Assembly: GCF_021729085.1 (NCBI RefSeq)
Contig: NZ_JAJSAR010000001.1
Location: forward strand, 1,178,001-1,242,000
Reading direction: 5' to 3'
Source: Pseudohongiella sp. O18
GTDB taxonomy: Bacteria; Pseudomonadota; Gammaproteobacteria; Pseudomonadales; Pseudohongiellaceae
Length of the DNA: 64,000 nucleotides
In this document: positions 18,403 through 27,530 of the stretch, in pieces
Layout: each line of letters opens with the position of its first letter
How positions within the stretch are numbered: the first letter of the stretch is position 1
Translations under genes and position numbers: made by a program
The notes under the pieces: generated by a model
Told to the model about the DNA's origin: nothing
The model's input: only the letters and a program-made list of their open reading frames with translations
The model's database searches: none

Positions 18403-19851
18403 TTACTGAACCGCTGAACCAGGCAGAGGTTCATTCAGGTAAGGGAATGAGGTTTTAAAATCCCCTGCAGATACGGTCGTCTGATCCGTGAACGGTGCAG
18501 TTCGGTTGGGCGCTACTGCAGGATCACTGATCAGGGCGCCCATCATTACTCGCAGGGCAATGTCGACAACATCGTCACCCGGGCGGCGGCCGTTCGGGAA
18601 GCCAGCGTTGTCACCGGCCAGTACGCCCATGTTTTGCTGCTGTGACGGCATGGCAGGCGCAATGGAGGTGTTAAGCCGCAGCATCTCACTCCGCGGGAAG
18701 GTGCCGTCAGCGACTGATGCTGGCAGGTTCAGGCCAGGTACACCAACAACGGCATCTACCAGGTCACTGCGCGGTGAGTTGGTTGGAGCCACTGCACCTG
18801 CATCCTGGAACAGTACTTCCAGTAAGTAGGGCAGCGTCGGTTTTTCCACGTAGGCGGCGAACTGCGCGTCGTTGACGGGATGGCTGCTGTTGAACTTGTC
18901 CTTGTCAGGCAGGCCGATGATTACCTCGTTCACCAGTGGGAAGCCCAGGCGTGATACCTGCATGGGTTCGCCGCCGGCCATATCCAGGCTGGCAGTGGTC
19001 CATGCGCCGATAACAGGATCCTGATCAACAAGACAGTTGGTGGGGATTTCAAGCGCCAGGGAGGTGACGTTGGTATCACCAATCGGGTTGGCAACGGCAT
19101 CAGCGGCGCCAAGCGGGTTCAGGTTGACCAGGTCGAATACCTGTCCCAGATTTACTGCAAACCCTTCTTTACGCTGGCCCACAAACACGCGTCCCTGGGT
19201 CTGGCAGCCCGGAATGCTGATGGGGTAGATATGTGCACTGGCGTAATCGGCATAGTTTGGGATGGATTTGGTGCCGATATTGTCTACTGGCTTCCGGAAG
19301 GTCGTGGTTTGCGTGGTAACGTTGGTTACCGCTTGAGCGGTACCAGTCCTGGCGTTGCCGCGAATGACGTCCAGAGTATACTCCTGCCGCGAATTGACCG
19401 CGCTGGTGTCAGTTGCTCCCGGCCCGATGGCACCGGCGTTGATCAGCGGAATTGGAATGTTTTCGCCGCCGACTGGGACAGCAGCACCTGCCAGGATGGT
19501 TGAGAAATCAAAGCGAAAAGTGATGTCCTCCATGGAGTCACCGGTGTTGTCGATGTGGATCTCATAGATTCCGGCTGTCTCCAGGTCGAAATAGTTTGGC
19601 CCGCCGTAGGCCGCCTGTAGCGGAAAATAGTTGGCAATCAGGGTGATGTAGTCCTGGCGGCCAGTCTCATAACTCCTGAACATGTACAGGTCTGTGGCAT
19701 CCAGGCGGGGCAGGCCGGCAATCATGGGTGCCTCACGGTGGCTTGACGCATAGCCTAAAGCCGAGCAGCCCAGCAGTGCCGCTGTCAGAGCGCTGACCTT
19801 CAGGCGCATGTATTTGTTACTTTCTCTTGTCTTGCGGTTATGTCTTTGCAT
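18403..19851 (-). CDS. DUF4331 family secreted protein
   Basis: A 482-residue protein of the DUF4331 family, recognised by the mature start SSHREAPMIAGLPRLDATDL and by DLYMFRSYE. A signal peptide follows an unusually long polar leader of 14 residues. The upstream ATG at 19851 has the better ribosome site (GGGAG, about 6 bases away); an internal ATG at 19809 would give a standard signal peptide. No catalytic function is established for this family. It is the first gene of the DUF4331-TPR-HupE/UreJ cluster, is exported and probably periplasmic or surface-located. A palindrome lies just upstream. Confidence 0.85.
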   Translation of the reverse strand: MQRHNRKTRESNKYMRLKVSALTAALLGCSALGYASSHREAPMIAGLPRLDATDLYMFRSYETGRQDYITLIANYFPLQAAYGGPNYFDLETAGIYEIHIDNTGDSMEDITFRFDFSTILAGAAVPVGGENIPIPLINAGAIGPGATDTSAVNSRQEYTLDVIRGNARTGTAQAVTNVTTQTTTFRKPVDNIGTKSIPNYADYASAHIYPISIPGCQTQGRVFVGQRKEGFAVNLGQVFDLVNLNPLGAADAVANPIGDTNVTSLALEIPTNCLVDQDPVIGAWTTASLDMAGGEPMQVSRLGFPLVNEVIIGLPDKDKFNSSHPVNDAQFAAYVEKPTLPYLLEVLFQDAGAVAPTNSPRSDLVDAVVGVPGLNLPASVADGTFPRSEMLRLNTSIAPAMPSQQQNMGVLAGDNAGFPNGRRPGDDVVDIALRVMMGALISDPAVAPNRTAPFTDQTTVSAGDFKTSFPYLNEPLPGSAVQ

Positions 19852-19883
19852 GTTGTGCTCCCATATATGGTTGGGTCGTTGCG

Positions 19884-19897
19884 TGAGTGTTCACTCA
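19884..19897. promoter_or_regulatory. Candidate operator palindrome upstream of DUF4331
   Basis: TGAGTG-TT-CACTCA is a perfect 6-2-6 inverted repeat, 33 bases upstream of the DUF4331 start. The half-site resembles operators of some TetR-family repressors. No candidate repressor gene is adjacent, so the regulator is unknown. Confidence 0.45.
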
Positions 19898-20136
19898 AAT
19901 CCGTGTGAAAGCGTCGTCGTGTAAAATTTCTATGCTGCTTTCTTTCGGTCTTGTTCCCGGGCTTACGGCCTGGTCTCTCAGCTGGACCTGATAAAAAGTC
20001 TTTGCTTGCAAGGCAGTGTCATGATCTGTGACGTGCATCCCAGTTCGGTGAGGAAATCGACTGATTTTGTGAACTGGTTCCGGGGCGGGTAGGTGCAGCT
20101 ATTGAGCTGACTACAAACTCTGTCGCGCCAGCGTCA

Positions 20137-20165
20137 TGGTAATCAAAACTGTCGTGGTGTATAAT
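20137..20165 (+). promoter_or_regulatory. Candidate typA promoter
   Basis: A perfect TATAAT (20160-20165) lies 75 bases upstream of the typA GTG. The hexamer 17 bases upstream (TGGTAA) is a poor -35. Confidence 0.45.
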
Positions 20166-20239
20166 TCGCGGCCATTTTTACGCGTCCGCATAGGGCGCTC
20201 CAGTCCCAGCGACGCGCTCGCAACCACAGGTAATCCGCA

Positions 20240-22066
20240 GTGATCGAGAAAATCCGCAACATCGCCATTATTGCTCACGTTGACCATGGCAAGACCACCC
20301 TGGTTGATAAACTTCTGCAGCAGTCCGGAACGCTCGGAGATCGCGGGAGCGCGGTTGAGCGTGTGATGGACTCCAATGATCAGGAAAAGGAACGCGGCAT
20401 TACGATCCTGGCGAAAAATACCGCCATCAACTGGAACGGTTATCACATCAATATCGTCGACACGCCCGGACACGCTGATTTCGGCGGCGAGGTGGAGCGT
20501 GTAATGTCCATGGTGGACAGTGTATTGCTGCTGGTTGATGCGGTTGACGGCCCGATGCCGCAGACGCGTTTTGTGACCCAGAAGGCATTCGCTCAGGGCC
20601 TGCACCCAATTGTTGTCATCAACAAGGTCGACCGTCCCGGATCCCGTCCGGACTGGGTGCTGAACGAAGTATTCGACCTGTTTGACAAGCTCGGCGCAAC
20701 CGACGAGCAGCTGGATTTCCCGGTGGTTTACGCATCTGCATTGAACGGTATTGCCGGTCTGGAAGCTGATGAGCTGGCCGACGACATGACACCCCTATTC
20801 GAGACAGTGGTCAAACATGTACCGCCACCGCCGGTAAACGCCGCGGCGCCATTCAAAATGCAGATCAGTGCCCTGGACTACAACAGCTATGTGGGTGTTA
20901 TCGGTATCGGCCGTATCACCGGTGGTGTGGCTAAACCCAATATGCAGGTTATTGTTGTCGATCGTGAAGGCAAGGAACGCAAGGGCAAGATTCTGCAGGT
21001 GAAAAACCACCTTGGCCTGGAGCGAGTAGACGTGCAGGAGGCCACGGCTGGCGAGATCGTCTGCATTACCGGTATCGACAAGCTGAATATTTCCGATACG
21101 CTATGTGATCCTGATCATGTTGAAGCCATGCCGCCTCTGACTGTCGATCAGCCCACGATCAGCATGACATTCCAGGTCAATGATTCGCCTTTTGCGGGTC
21201 GTGAGGGCAAATTCGTCACGACACGTAATATCAAAGAACGGCTGGAACGTGAGTTGATCCACAACGTGGCGCTGCGTGTTGCACAGGGCGAAAGCCCCGA
21301 CAAATACAAAGTATCCGGCCGTGGTGAGCTGCACCTGTCCGTATTGATCGAAACCATGCGTCGCGAAGGCTTTGAGCTAGCCGTATCACGGCCGGAAGTG
21401 ATCATGAAGGAAATCGATGGTGTGCTCAGCGAGCCATTCGAAACACTGGTTATCGACTGTAACGAAGAGCACCAGGGTTCCGTGATCGAGGAGCTGGGTC
21501 TGCGTCGCGCCGAAATGCAGGACATGTTGCCTGATGGCAAGGGTCGTGTACGCCTGACCTTCGAAATTCCAACGCGCGGCCTGATCGGTTTCCGCTCGCA
21601 GTTCCTCAGCCTGACCTCGGGCACCGGTATGATGAACCACGTGTTCGATCACTATGGTCCGGCCAAGGCAGGTGATCTGGCCAAGCGTAAAAACGGCGTG
21701 CTGGTCTCGATGGTGACCGGCAAGGCGTTGGGTTATTCGCTGTGGGCGTTGCAGGAGCGCGGCCGTCTGTTTATCGATCCTAACGTGGAAGTGTATGAAG
21801 GCATGATTATCGGCCTGCACAGCCGCGACAACGACCTGGTGGTGAACCCGATCAAGGGCAAGCAGCTGACCAACGTGCGTGCATCGGGTACGGATGAAAA
21901 CATTGTCCTGACGCCGCCAGTAAAGCATTCCCTGGAGCAGGCCATGGAGTTTATCGATGAGGATGAGCTGGTGGAAATTACACCTGCCAACATCCGGATT
22001 CGTAAAAAGCACCTGACTGAGAGTGACCGCAAGCGCGCCAGCCGTGGCGGTGCCGCTCGCGGCTGA
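20240..22066 (+). CDS. typA: Ribosome-associated GTPase TypA/BipA
   Basis: A 608-residue translational GTPase of normal family length. G1 is AHVDHGKTT, followed by the ERGITI switch, DTPGHADF (G3) and NKVD (G4), then EF-G-like domains II, III and V and the BipA-specific C-terminal domain. BipA binds the ribosome like EF-G and helps 50S assembly and growth at low temperature or stress. The start is GTG at 20240; no earlier ATG in frame gives a better start. dtd follows 33 bases downstream and may be co-transcribed. Confidence 0.97.
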   Translation: MIEKIRNIAIIAHVDHGKTTLVDKLLQQSGTLGDRGSAVERVMDSNDQEKERGITILAKNTAINWNGYHINIVDTPGHADFGGEVERVMSMVDSVLLLVDAVDGPMPQTRFVTQKAFAQGLHPIVVINKVDRPGSRPDWVLNEVFDLFDKLGATDEQLDFPVVYASALNGIAGLEADELADDMTPLFETVVKHVPPPPVNAAAPFKMQISALDYNSYVGVIGIGRITGGVAKPNMQVIVVDREGKERKGKILQVKNHLGLERVDVQEATAGEIVCITGIDKLNISDTLCDPDHVEAMPPLTVDQPTISMTFQVNDSPFAGREGKFVTTRNIKERLERELIHNVALRVAQGESPDKYKVSGRGELHLSVLIETMRREGFELAVSRPEVIMKEIDGVLSEPFETLVIDCNEEHQGSVIEELGLRRAEMQDMLPDGKGRVRLTFEIPTRGLIGFRSQFLSLTSGTGMMNHVFDHYGPAKAGDLAKRKNGVLVSMVTGKALGYSLWALQERGRLFIDPNVEVYEGMIIGLHSRDNDLVVNPIKGKQLTNVRASGTDENIVLTPPVKHSLEQAMEFIDEDELVEITPANIRIRKKHLTESDRKRASRGGAARG

Positions 22067-22099
22067 CAGACTGGGCTGGATTGACGGGGGAGCCTCTGC

Positions 22100-22537
22100 A
22101 TGATTGCACTGATTCAACGCGTCAATCACGCCAGCGTCAGTATTGCAGGCAGCGAGTACAGCCGCATCGGCAAAGGATTGCTGTTGCTGCTGGGTCTGGA
22201 GAAGCATGACACGCTGGCCGATGGCCAGCGTCTGCTGAGCAAAGTGCTGGACTACCGGGTCTTCGCCGATGCTGAAGGGAAAATGAACCTGAGTTTGCGG
22301 GCGATTGATGGCGAGCTGCTGCTGGTCTCACAGTTCACTCTGGCTGGCAGCACGGACAAAGGCCTGCGCCCATCTTTCTCGTCGGCCATGGCGCCAGGTC
22401 CTGCCCGCGAGCTTTACGATCAGCTGGCCGACTGGCTGCTGCAGGCCCACTCTGCCACAAAAACAGGGCAGTTCGCTGCCGACATGCAGGTCAGTCTGGA
22501 AAACGACGGACCGGTGACCTTCCTACTTAACTCCTGA
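22100..22537 (+). CDS. dtd: D-aminoacyl-tRNA deacylase
   Basis: A 145-residue cytoplasmic enzyme that hydrolyses D-amino acids from mis-charged tRNA. The family motifs are visible: N-terminal MIALIQRVNHASV, the LLVSQFTLAG motif (SQxT) in the middle and NDGPVTFLL at the C-terminus (the GP motif of the active site). Length equals E. coli Dtd. It lies 33 bases after typA in the same direction. Confidence 0.96.
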   Translation: MIALIQRVNHASVSIAGSEYSRIGKGLLLLLGLEKHDTLADGQRLLSKVLDYRVFADAEGKMNLSLRAIDGELLLVSQFTLAGSTDKGLRPSFSSAMAPGPARELYDQLADWLLQAHSATKTGQFAADMQVSLENDGPVTFLLNS

Positions 22538-22603
22538 GCAGGCCTTGGGAGGCTATTCTATCCATTGCCAGAGCCACTGGTGGCGCTGCTTCCTCTGCCT
22601 GGC

Positions 22604-23374
22604 CTACTGATTCTCTGACGCTTCCTGTTCAGCTTTTTTGCGCAGGAAAACCCGGCCGAAATAAATACCGGTTTCAAACAGCATCCACATCGGAACGGCA
22701 AGAATGGTTTGAGTGAAGGGGTCGGGTGGCGTCAGCAACATCGATATGACAAAACAACCAACGATAACGTAAGGGCGTTTAGCCTTCAGATCATCCGGTT
22801 CGAGTATGCCTGCCCAGATGAACAGGAATACCGCGATAGGTATTTCGAATGCGAAACCAAACGCAAAGAATATCTTAAGGACAAAGCTCAAATAGCTCGC
22901 AATGTCGGGTGCTACTGCTATGCCCTCGGGTGCCACCGATACAAAAAAGCTGAACACGATGCCGAACAAAACAAAATACGCAAAGGCCATGCCAGCATAG
23001 AAAAGTAAAACGCTGGAAACGAACAGAGGAATCGCCAGTGACTTTTCATTTTTGTAGAGGCCGGGCGCGATGAATGCCCATAATTGATAAAGAACGTAAG
23101 GCGCGCAAACAAACAGGGCGGCGTAGAACGTTAATTTAAATGGTGTAAAAAACGGCGATGTCGGATCGATGGCGATCATGCTGGTATCAGGCGGCAGCAC
23201 AGAGACCAGCGGGGCAGCAACGTAGGCGTAGATATCATTGGCGAAATAAACCAGGCCCAGAAATACCAGTAATAGCGCGGCCACACACTTAAGAATTCGG
23301 TCGCGCAATTCGACCAGATGGCCGATCAGAGATAGCTCTTTCTGATCATCGTGGATGGGGGTGTTTTCGCTCAT
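22604..23374 (-). CDS. tatC: Sec-independent translocase TatC
   Basis: A 256-residue inner-membrane protein with six predicted helices. The N-terminal HLVELRDRI motif, which binds twin-arginine signal peptides, and the conserved periplasmic loop SPFFTPFKL are present. It forms the signal-peptide receptor with TatB. Its ATG overlaps the tatB stop by 4 bases. It ends the hisE-downstream tatABC unit. Confidence 0.97.
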   Translation of the reverse strand: MSENTPIHDDQKELSLIGHLVELRDRILKCVAALLLVFLGLVYFANDIYAYVAAPLVSVLPPDTSMIAIDPTSPFFTPFKLTFYAALFVCAPYVLYQLWAFIAPGLYKNEKSLAIPLFVSSVLLFYAGMAFAYFVLFGIVFSFFVSVAPEGIAVAPDIASYLSFVLKIFFAFGFAFEIPIAVFLFIWAGILEPDDLKAKRPYVIVGCFVISMLLTPPDPFTQTILAVPMWMLFETGIYFGRVFLRKKAEQEASENQ

Positions 23375-24099
23375 GATGATTTGCTGTCGTCGGCGTCGGG
23401 TTTGTCAGAGTCAGGCACAAACCGTCCACCCTGAGTTGTGATACGGCCGGTTGGCGGCGTATTGTAAAAATCCTGTTTGACCGGTTTGGGTTTCGGTGTC
23501 GGATCCGCTGACTGCGATTCGTGAGATGCTACGGAAGACTCATCTTCAGGCGTAGAAGTGTGTTCTGCTGTGGTGGACGTCTCGCTAGTAGAGGTATTGT
23601 AACTTGATGAGGTCTCTTTACTAACAGAGGACTCTTTACTAGCTGAGGACTTTTTATCAGCTGAGGGCTCTTTATCAGCTGAGGGCTCTTGACCAGCTGA
23701 GGGCTCTTTATCCGCCGGGGTAGCCTTGGCGGTGGGCTCTGTTGGGACGCCCTCTTCGGCACTGCTGGTGACCGGTGTTACCCCGCGCGCATTGTCCAGA
23801 GCCTGCTTGGCCTTTTCACTGCTTTCCTTGAAGTCCTTGCGGGTATCTTCGACCAGTTTGTTGGCGTTCTTTTTGGCTTTTTCGATATCGGCAAGAATAG
23901 ATTCGTTATGCAGCTGACGCCGGATGTCGTCTGCATTGAGTTGCTGTTCTATCTCGGCTTTGGCCTTGTTAAAACTGCGCTTGGCACGACCGACCCAAAG
24001 CGCGCCTGTACGAATGGCACCTGGCAGCTTTTCGGGGCCCAGCACCAAAAGTGCTACGACGCCGATAAGCAGCAGCTCCATAAACCCAATATCAAACAT
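23371..24099 (-). CDS. tatB: Sec-independent translocase TatB with repeat-rich C-terminal tail
   Basis: The first part is standard Tat[21 protein letters not shown] membrane helix, [10 protein letters not shown] hinge and a basic amphipathic helix to about residue 100. The rest of the 242 residues is a low-complexity, probably disordered tail, including a run of six-residue units (PSADKE and variants) at about 128-163 encoded by near-identical 18-base repeats. E. coli TatB is 171 residues, so the tail is long. It works with TatA and TatC in export of folded proteins. Confidence 0.95.
   Translation of the reverse strand: MFDIGFMELLLIGVVALLVLGPEKLPGAIRTGALWVGRAKRSFNKAKAEIEQQLNADDIRRQLHNESILADIEKAKKNANKLVEDTRKDFKESSEKAKQALDNARGVTPVTSSAEEGVPTEPTAKATPADKEPSAGQEPSADKEPSADKKSSASKESSVSKETSSSYNTSTSETSTTAEHTSTPEDESSVASHESQSADPTPKPKPVKQDFYNTPPTGRITTQGGRFVPDSDKPDADDSKSS
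23611..23718 (-). repeat. 18-bp tandem repeats within tatB
   Basis: About six units of 18 bases, the best conserved reading TCAGCTGAGGGCTCTTTA on the plus strand, encode PSADKE-type hexapeptides in the TatB tail. Units nearest the helix end are almost identical; those toward the C-terminus have drifted to SSASKE and SSVSKE. Every unit keeps the frame. Confidence 0.8.
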
Positions 24100-24138
24100 C
24101 GCTCAGATCCTGTGGTGCTGCCCGCCAGGGCATGCAGC

Positions 24139-24387
24139 TTACTTGTCCTGCGTTTTTTCGGTGCGGGCACTCGTGGTTGCGCCGGTCTGTTCCTTGTCTG
24201 CTTCCAGCTGCTCGGGCTTTGAGTCCTCGTCGCCATCCTTGTCTTCGTCTTTCATGGCATTTTTGAAGCCCTTCAGCGCGCCGCCAAGGTCAGTTCCCAG
24301 GTTGCGCAGTTTTTTGGTGCCGAACAGCAGCACGATGATCAACGCGATGATTAAAAGTTGCCAGATACTGATACCGCCGATTCCCAT
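24139..24387 (-). CDS. tatA: Sec-independent translocase TatA
   Basis: An 82-residue protein with one N-terminal membrane helix ([16 protein letters not shown]), the [10 protein letters not shown] hinge, an amphipathic helix ([15 protein letters not shown]) and a charged tail. This is the pore-forming Tat subunit. It lies 39 bases before tatB and 59 bases after hisE in the leftward operon. Confidence 0.96.
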   Translation of the reverse strand: MGIGGISIWQLLIIALIIVLLFGTKKLRNLGTDLGGALKGFKNAMKDEDKDGDEDSKPEQLEADKEQTGATTSARTEKTQDK

Positions 24388-24446
24388 ACTTCCTCCGAAG
24401 GTTCTGTCTGCGTGATAGCGTCAGGCGACAGACCTGTTATCGTTAC

Positions 24447-24791
24447 TTACTGTTGCGATCTGGCTGCCTTTTCGTCCAGACCAGATATGTTAAAACGCTT
24501 TGCCAGTTCTTCCAATACCTGCTCGTGGCTCAATCCGAGGTGGCTCAGCATCACCATGCTGTGAAACCACAGGTCTGCCGTCTCGCCTATTAGTGCCTGT
24601 GCATCTTTGCCGGCCTCGACATCCCGCGCGGCGAGAATGGTCTCAACAGCTTCCTCGCCCACTTTTTCCAGGATTTTGTTCAGGCCCTTGTGATGCAGTG
24701 AAGCCACATAGGATGAATCCGGAGTCGCAGATTTGCGCTGCTCCAGCACCTTTGCCAGTTCTGTCAGTGTGTCTGAAGTGGTTTGAGTCAT
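24447..24791 (-). CDS. hisE: Phosphoribosyl-ATP pyrophosphatase
   Basis: A 114-residue all-helical enzyme catalysing the second step of histidine synthesis. The MazG-like motif is clear: [19 protein letters not shown], with LWFHSMVML following. It is separate from HisI, as in Pseudomonas, not fused as in E. coli. hisI ends 9 bases upstream. Confidence 0.96.
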   Translation of the reverse strand: MTQTTSDTLTELAKVLEQRKSATPDSSYVASLHHKGLNKILEKVGEEAVETILAARDVEAGKDAQALIGETADLWFHSMVMLSHLGLSHEQVLEELAKRFNISGLDEKAARSQQ

Positions 24792-24800
24792 GCCACGCCT

Positions 24801-25229
24801 TTACTGCTTTTTGTACAAGGACGCAGGGTCAATCAGGACCGGGTCAATAACCTGCCAGTCAGCCTGCTCATTGTCACCCTGCAGCTGTTTGTAAAAACAG
24901 CTCTCACGTCCGGTATGACAGGCCACGCCGCCGACCTGGTCAACCAGATAACAGACTGAGTCGCCGTCACAATCCAGCTGGATTTGACGAATGTGCTGCA
25001 CATTGCCGGACTCTTCGCCCTTGCGCCAGATTTTCTGGCGTGAGCGTGACCAGTAAACTGCGCGGCCTTCCTGCTGGGTCAGCCACAAGGCTTCGCGGTT
25101 GATCCACGCCAGAGTCAGCAGTCTGCCGCTGGTGGCGTCCTGAGTGACGACGGGGACCAGACCGTTACTGTCCCACTTGATCTGGTCCAGCCATGCTGCA
25201 TTTTTCATCAATTCAGTATGCTCTTTCAT
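24801..25229 (-). CDS. hisI: Phosphoribosyl-AMP cyclohydrolase
   Basis: A 142-residue enzyme opening the adenine ring of PR-AMP in histidine synthesis. Zinc and substrate motifs are visible: YWSRSRQKIWRKGEESG, then QLDCDGDSVCYLVDQ and ACHTGRESCF. The start overlaps the ubiB stop by 4 bases. It pairs functionally with hisE next to it. Confidence 0.96.
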   Translation of the reverse strand: MKEHTELMKNAAWLDQIKWDSNGLVPVVTQDATSGRLLTLAWINREALWLTQQEGRAVYWSRSRQKIWRKGEESGNVQHIRQIQLDCDGDSVCYLVDQVGGVACHTGRESCFYKQLQGDNEQADWQVIDPVLIDPASLYKKQ

Positions 25230-26797
25230 CGGCCAAAATACAAAGCTGCCAACAGGGCGCTGGCCATGACTATGATAGCGAACATGGCCCTGCGCTCGCT
25301 GCGTCGCTGTCGCTCCTCGCGCGCGCGCTGCTCAGTCAGCACGTGGGAGAGCGTGTTGTTCAGCGCTTCCACCTGTTTGTGCTGATTCAGGCTGTCCAGC
25401 ACCAGTTGTGGCAGGTGCGGGGCCTGTTCAACCCAGTCAGGGACATTCTGTTTAAGCTGCTTCCACAGCCAGGAAGGCTGCATGCGCTTGCGATTCCAGC
25501 GCTCCAGAAATGGTAGCGCAGTCTGCCACAGATCAAGCTCCGGGTATAGCTGTCGACCCAGTCCCTCGACGTTGAGCAGGGTTTTCTGCAGCAGCACGAG
25601 AGACGGTTGTACTTCCATATTGAAGCGACCGGCCGTGCGAAACAGCTGGACCAGCAGATATCCGAAAGAGATGTCTTTTAAGGGTTTTTCAAAGATCGGT
25701 TCGCATACCGTGCGCATCGCCGCTTCGAATTCAACCACTTTGGTATTTTTGGGAACCCAGCCACATTCCACATGCAGCTCGGCGACTTTCCGGTAGTCAC
25801 GCTTGAAAATCGCCAACAGGTTGCGCGCCAGATATTGTTGATCGTCGCGGCTGAGTGAGCCAATGATGGCGCAGTCTATGGCGATATAACGCGGATTCAG
25901 GGGGTTATCTGCATCCACAAATATATTGCCGGGATGCATGTCGGCATGGAAGAAGCTGTGTTCAAAGACCTGTGTGAAAAATATCTCTACACCGGTCTCA
26001 GCCAGCTTTTTGAGATCAACGCCGCGTTCCCTGAGAGTGTCGATATTGGAAACCGGTATGCCATGTATACGTTCAGTGACCAGCATGTTGTCGCGACTTA
26101 TATCCCAGTAAACGCGGGGCACATACAGCAGTGGAGAGTTCTCGAAATTACGTTTTAGCAGGGTGGTGTTGGCACCTTCCGCGGTCAGGTTCAACTCATT
26201 CAGGATCACGTGCTCGTAGTCGTCGATTACTTCACGTGGTCGCAGGCGGCGTCCATCGGGTACATACCGCTCGACCAGCCGCGCTATCCATTTAAGCACG
26301 GCGATATCCTGACGTATTATTTCGCCGATGCCGGGGCGAAGCACCTTGATGACAACCGCGGTTCCGTCAGGCAGTGTGGCAGCGTGCACCTGAGCGATGG
26401 AAGCGGACGCCAGGGCATCTGTTTCCACGCTCGCGAAATGTGACTGCCACGGCGACTCCAACGTCTGTTCAATTACCTGCAGGATACCGGGCTCTTTAAA
26501 GCCTGGTACTTTGTCCTGAAGGCTCTGCAGCGCTTCACTGACCTCGTAAGGCAGGAAATCGCGGCGGGTTGACAGCAGCTGGCCAAATTTTATGTAAATC
26601 GGTCCGAGCTCTTCCAGCGCGCTGCGCAGTCGCACCGGGGCTGGCAGTTTTCGCACTGAAGAGAATGCCCAGGGTAAAGCCAGCAGGCCCATCACCAGGC
26701 GCAACGGGATAGATTTGGCCGTCAGTGGGCTAAGGTGATGCAGTCGGTACTTGGCCGCAACCGAGATGATCCTTATCAGGCGTGGCAGGTGCGACAC
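25226..26797 (-). CDS. ubiB: Ubiquinone biosynthesis kinase-like protein UbiB
   Basis: A 523-residue ABC1/ADCK-family atypical kinase. The family-specific KxGQ motif is in IYIKFGQLLSTRRDFLP, with EGANT and HADMHPGNIFV further on. The C-terminus ends in a basic region and one hydrophobic segment (FAIIVMASALLAALYFG) for membrane anchoring. UbiB is required for aerobic ubiquinone synthesis, probably by mobilising lipid intermediates. It is preceded 10 bases upstream by coq7, another ubiquinone gene. Confidence 0.96.
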   Translation of the reverse strand: MSHLPRLIRIISVAAKYRLHHLSPLTAKSIPLRLVMGLLALPWAFSSVRKLPAPVRLRSALEELGPIYIKFGQLLSTRRDFLPYEVSEALQSLQDKVPGFKEPGILQVIEQTLESPWQSHFASVETDALASASIAQVHAATLPDGTAVVIKVLRPGIGEIIRQDIAVLKWIARLVERYVPDGRRLRPREVIDDYEHVILNELNLTAEGANTTLLKRNFENSPLLYVPRVYWDISRDNMLVTERIHGIPVSNIDTLRERGVDLKKLAETGVEIFFTQVFEHSFFHADMHPGNIFVDADNPLNPRYIAIDCAIIGSLSRDDQQYLARNLLAIFKRDYRKVAELHVECGWVPKNTKVVEFEAAMRTVCEPIFEKPLKDISFGYLLVQLFRTAGRFNMEVQPSLVLLQKTLLNVEGLGRQLYPELDLWQTALPFLERWNRKRMQPSWLWKQLKQNVPDWVEQAPHLPQLVLDSLNQHKQVEALNNTLSHVLTEQRAREERQRRSERRAMFAIIVMASALLAALYFGR

Positions 26798-26807
26798 AGG
26801 CGTTGCC

Positions 26808-27461
26808 TCAGAGGCGGCGGGTCAGCGTTTTCATGACCCCTGCCATCAGTTTCATGCCAGTGCGCACGGGAAGTGGCAGTTCTGCGCCACCGGCTGCCAT
26901 GGCTGCTTCGCCGTGTTTTTGCTCGTCTGTCATCATCTGCTGCACCACAGCACGGCTACGGTTGTCATTGGCAGGCAGCTGATCCAGATGTTCACCCAGG
27001 TGTTCGCAGACCTGGCGTTCGGTTTCGCCAACAAACCCCAGGCTCCAGCGATCACCAATCAGGCCGGCTGATGCACCCAGGCCAAAGGACAGCGCGTAAA
27101 ACGCCGGATTGAATACACTCGGACGGCTGTCCAGCTCTTTCAGTCTGTCCTCGCACCAGGCAAGGTGATCGATTTCTTCCTGGGCGGCATGATTCATCGA
27201 CTCGCGCACCTGCGGCAAACGCGCCGTCAGCGCCTGGCCCTGATAAAGAGCCTGAGCGCAGACTTCGCCGGTGTGGTTGATGCGCATCAGACCCGCCGCA
27301 AGCGCTCGTTCAGTTTCGGTCAAATCGCCGTCGTCCACCGAGCTGGCGGGCGAGGCCCTGTCAGCGTGGCTGCTGCCGGGAACCAGTGTGTGGAGTGCCT
27401 GGTCAAGTTGCAGCACCAGACGATCAGCCAGGCTGTAGTGCTCTTGTTGCATGCGACTCAT
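26808..27461 (-). CDS. coq7: Demethoxyubiquinone hydroxylase, Coq7 type
   Basis: A 217-residue di-iron monooxygenase of the last hydroxylation in ubiquinone synthesis. Diiron ligand motifs are visible: [15 protein letters not shown]-type segment ([12 protein letters not shown]), EEIDHLAW and DEQKHGEAA. This is the non-flavin alternative to UbiF found in Pseudomonas. It starts a leftward run with ubiB and is preceded by a hairpin after purD. Confidence 0.95.
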   Translation of the reverse strand: MSRMQQEHYSLADRLVLQLDQALHTLVPGSSHADRASPASSVDDGDLTETERALAAGLMRINHTGEVCAQALYQGQALTARLPQVRESMNHAAQEEIDHLAWCEDRLKELDSRPSVFNPAFYALSFGLGASAGLIGDRWSLGFVGETERQVCEHLGEHLDQLPANDNRSRAVVQQMMTDEQKHGEAAMAAGGAELPLPVRTGMKLMAGVMKTLTRRL

Positions 27462-27484
27462 CCCTTGTTACTGCGAAATTGTTA

Positions 27485-27509
27485 TCGAGTAAGCACCAAG
27501 CTTATTCGA
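27485..27509 (-). other. Hairpin between purD and coq7
   Basis: TCGAGTAAGC (27485-27494) pairs with GCTTATTCGA (27500-27509), with one G-T pair and a 5-base loop. It lies between the purD stop and the coq7 start. No U-tract follows, so it may be a processing or stability element and not a terminator. Confidence 0.4.
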
Positions 27510-27530
27510 GATTGTCAGCAATTACGATTG

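Larger units (their letters stand above)
19852..20239. other. 388-bp intergenic region between DUF4331 gene and typA
   Basis: No gene is seen. It holds the divergent promoters, a CCATATATGG palindrome (19861-19870), the TGAGTG-TT-CACTCA palindrome (19884-19897) and a TATAAT box before typA. The middle part (about 19920-20100) shows nothing I can name. Confidence 0.6.

Noticed and set aside
18309-18434. Longer start for the TPR protein
   Set aside because: The added 42 residues overlap the DUF4331 gene and would bury the signal peptide; the ATG at 18308 has a good ribosome site.
21386-22207. 273-codon minus-strand open frame
   Set aside because: It is antisense to typA and dtd and shows no domain.
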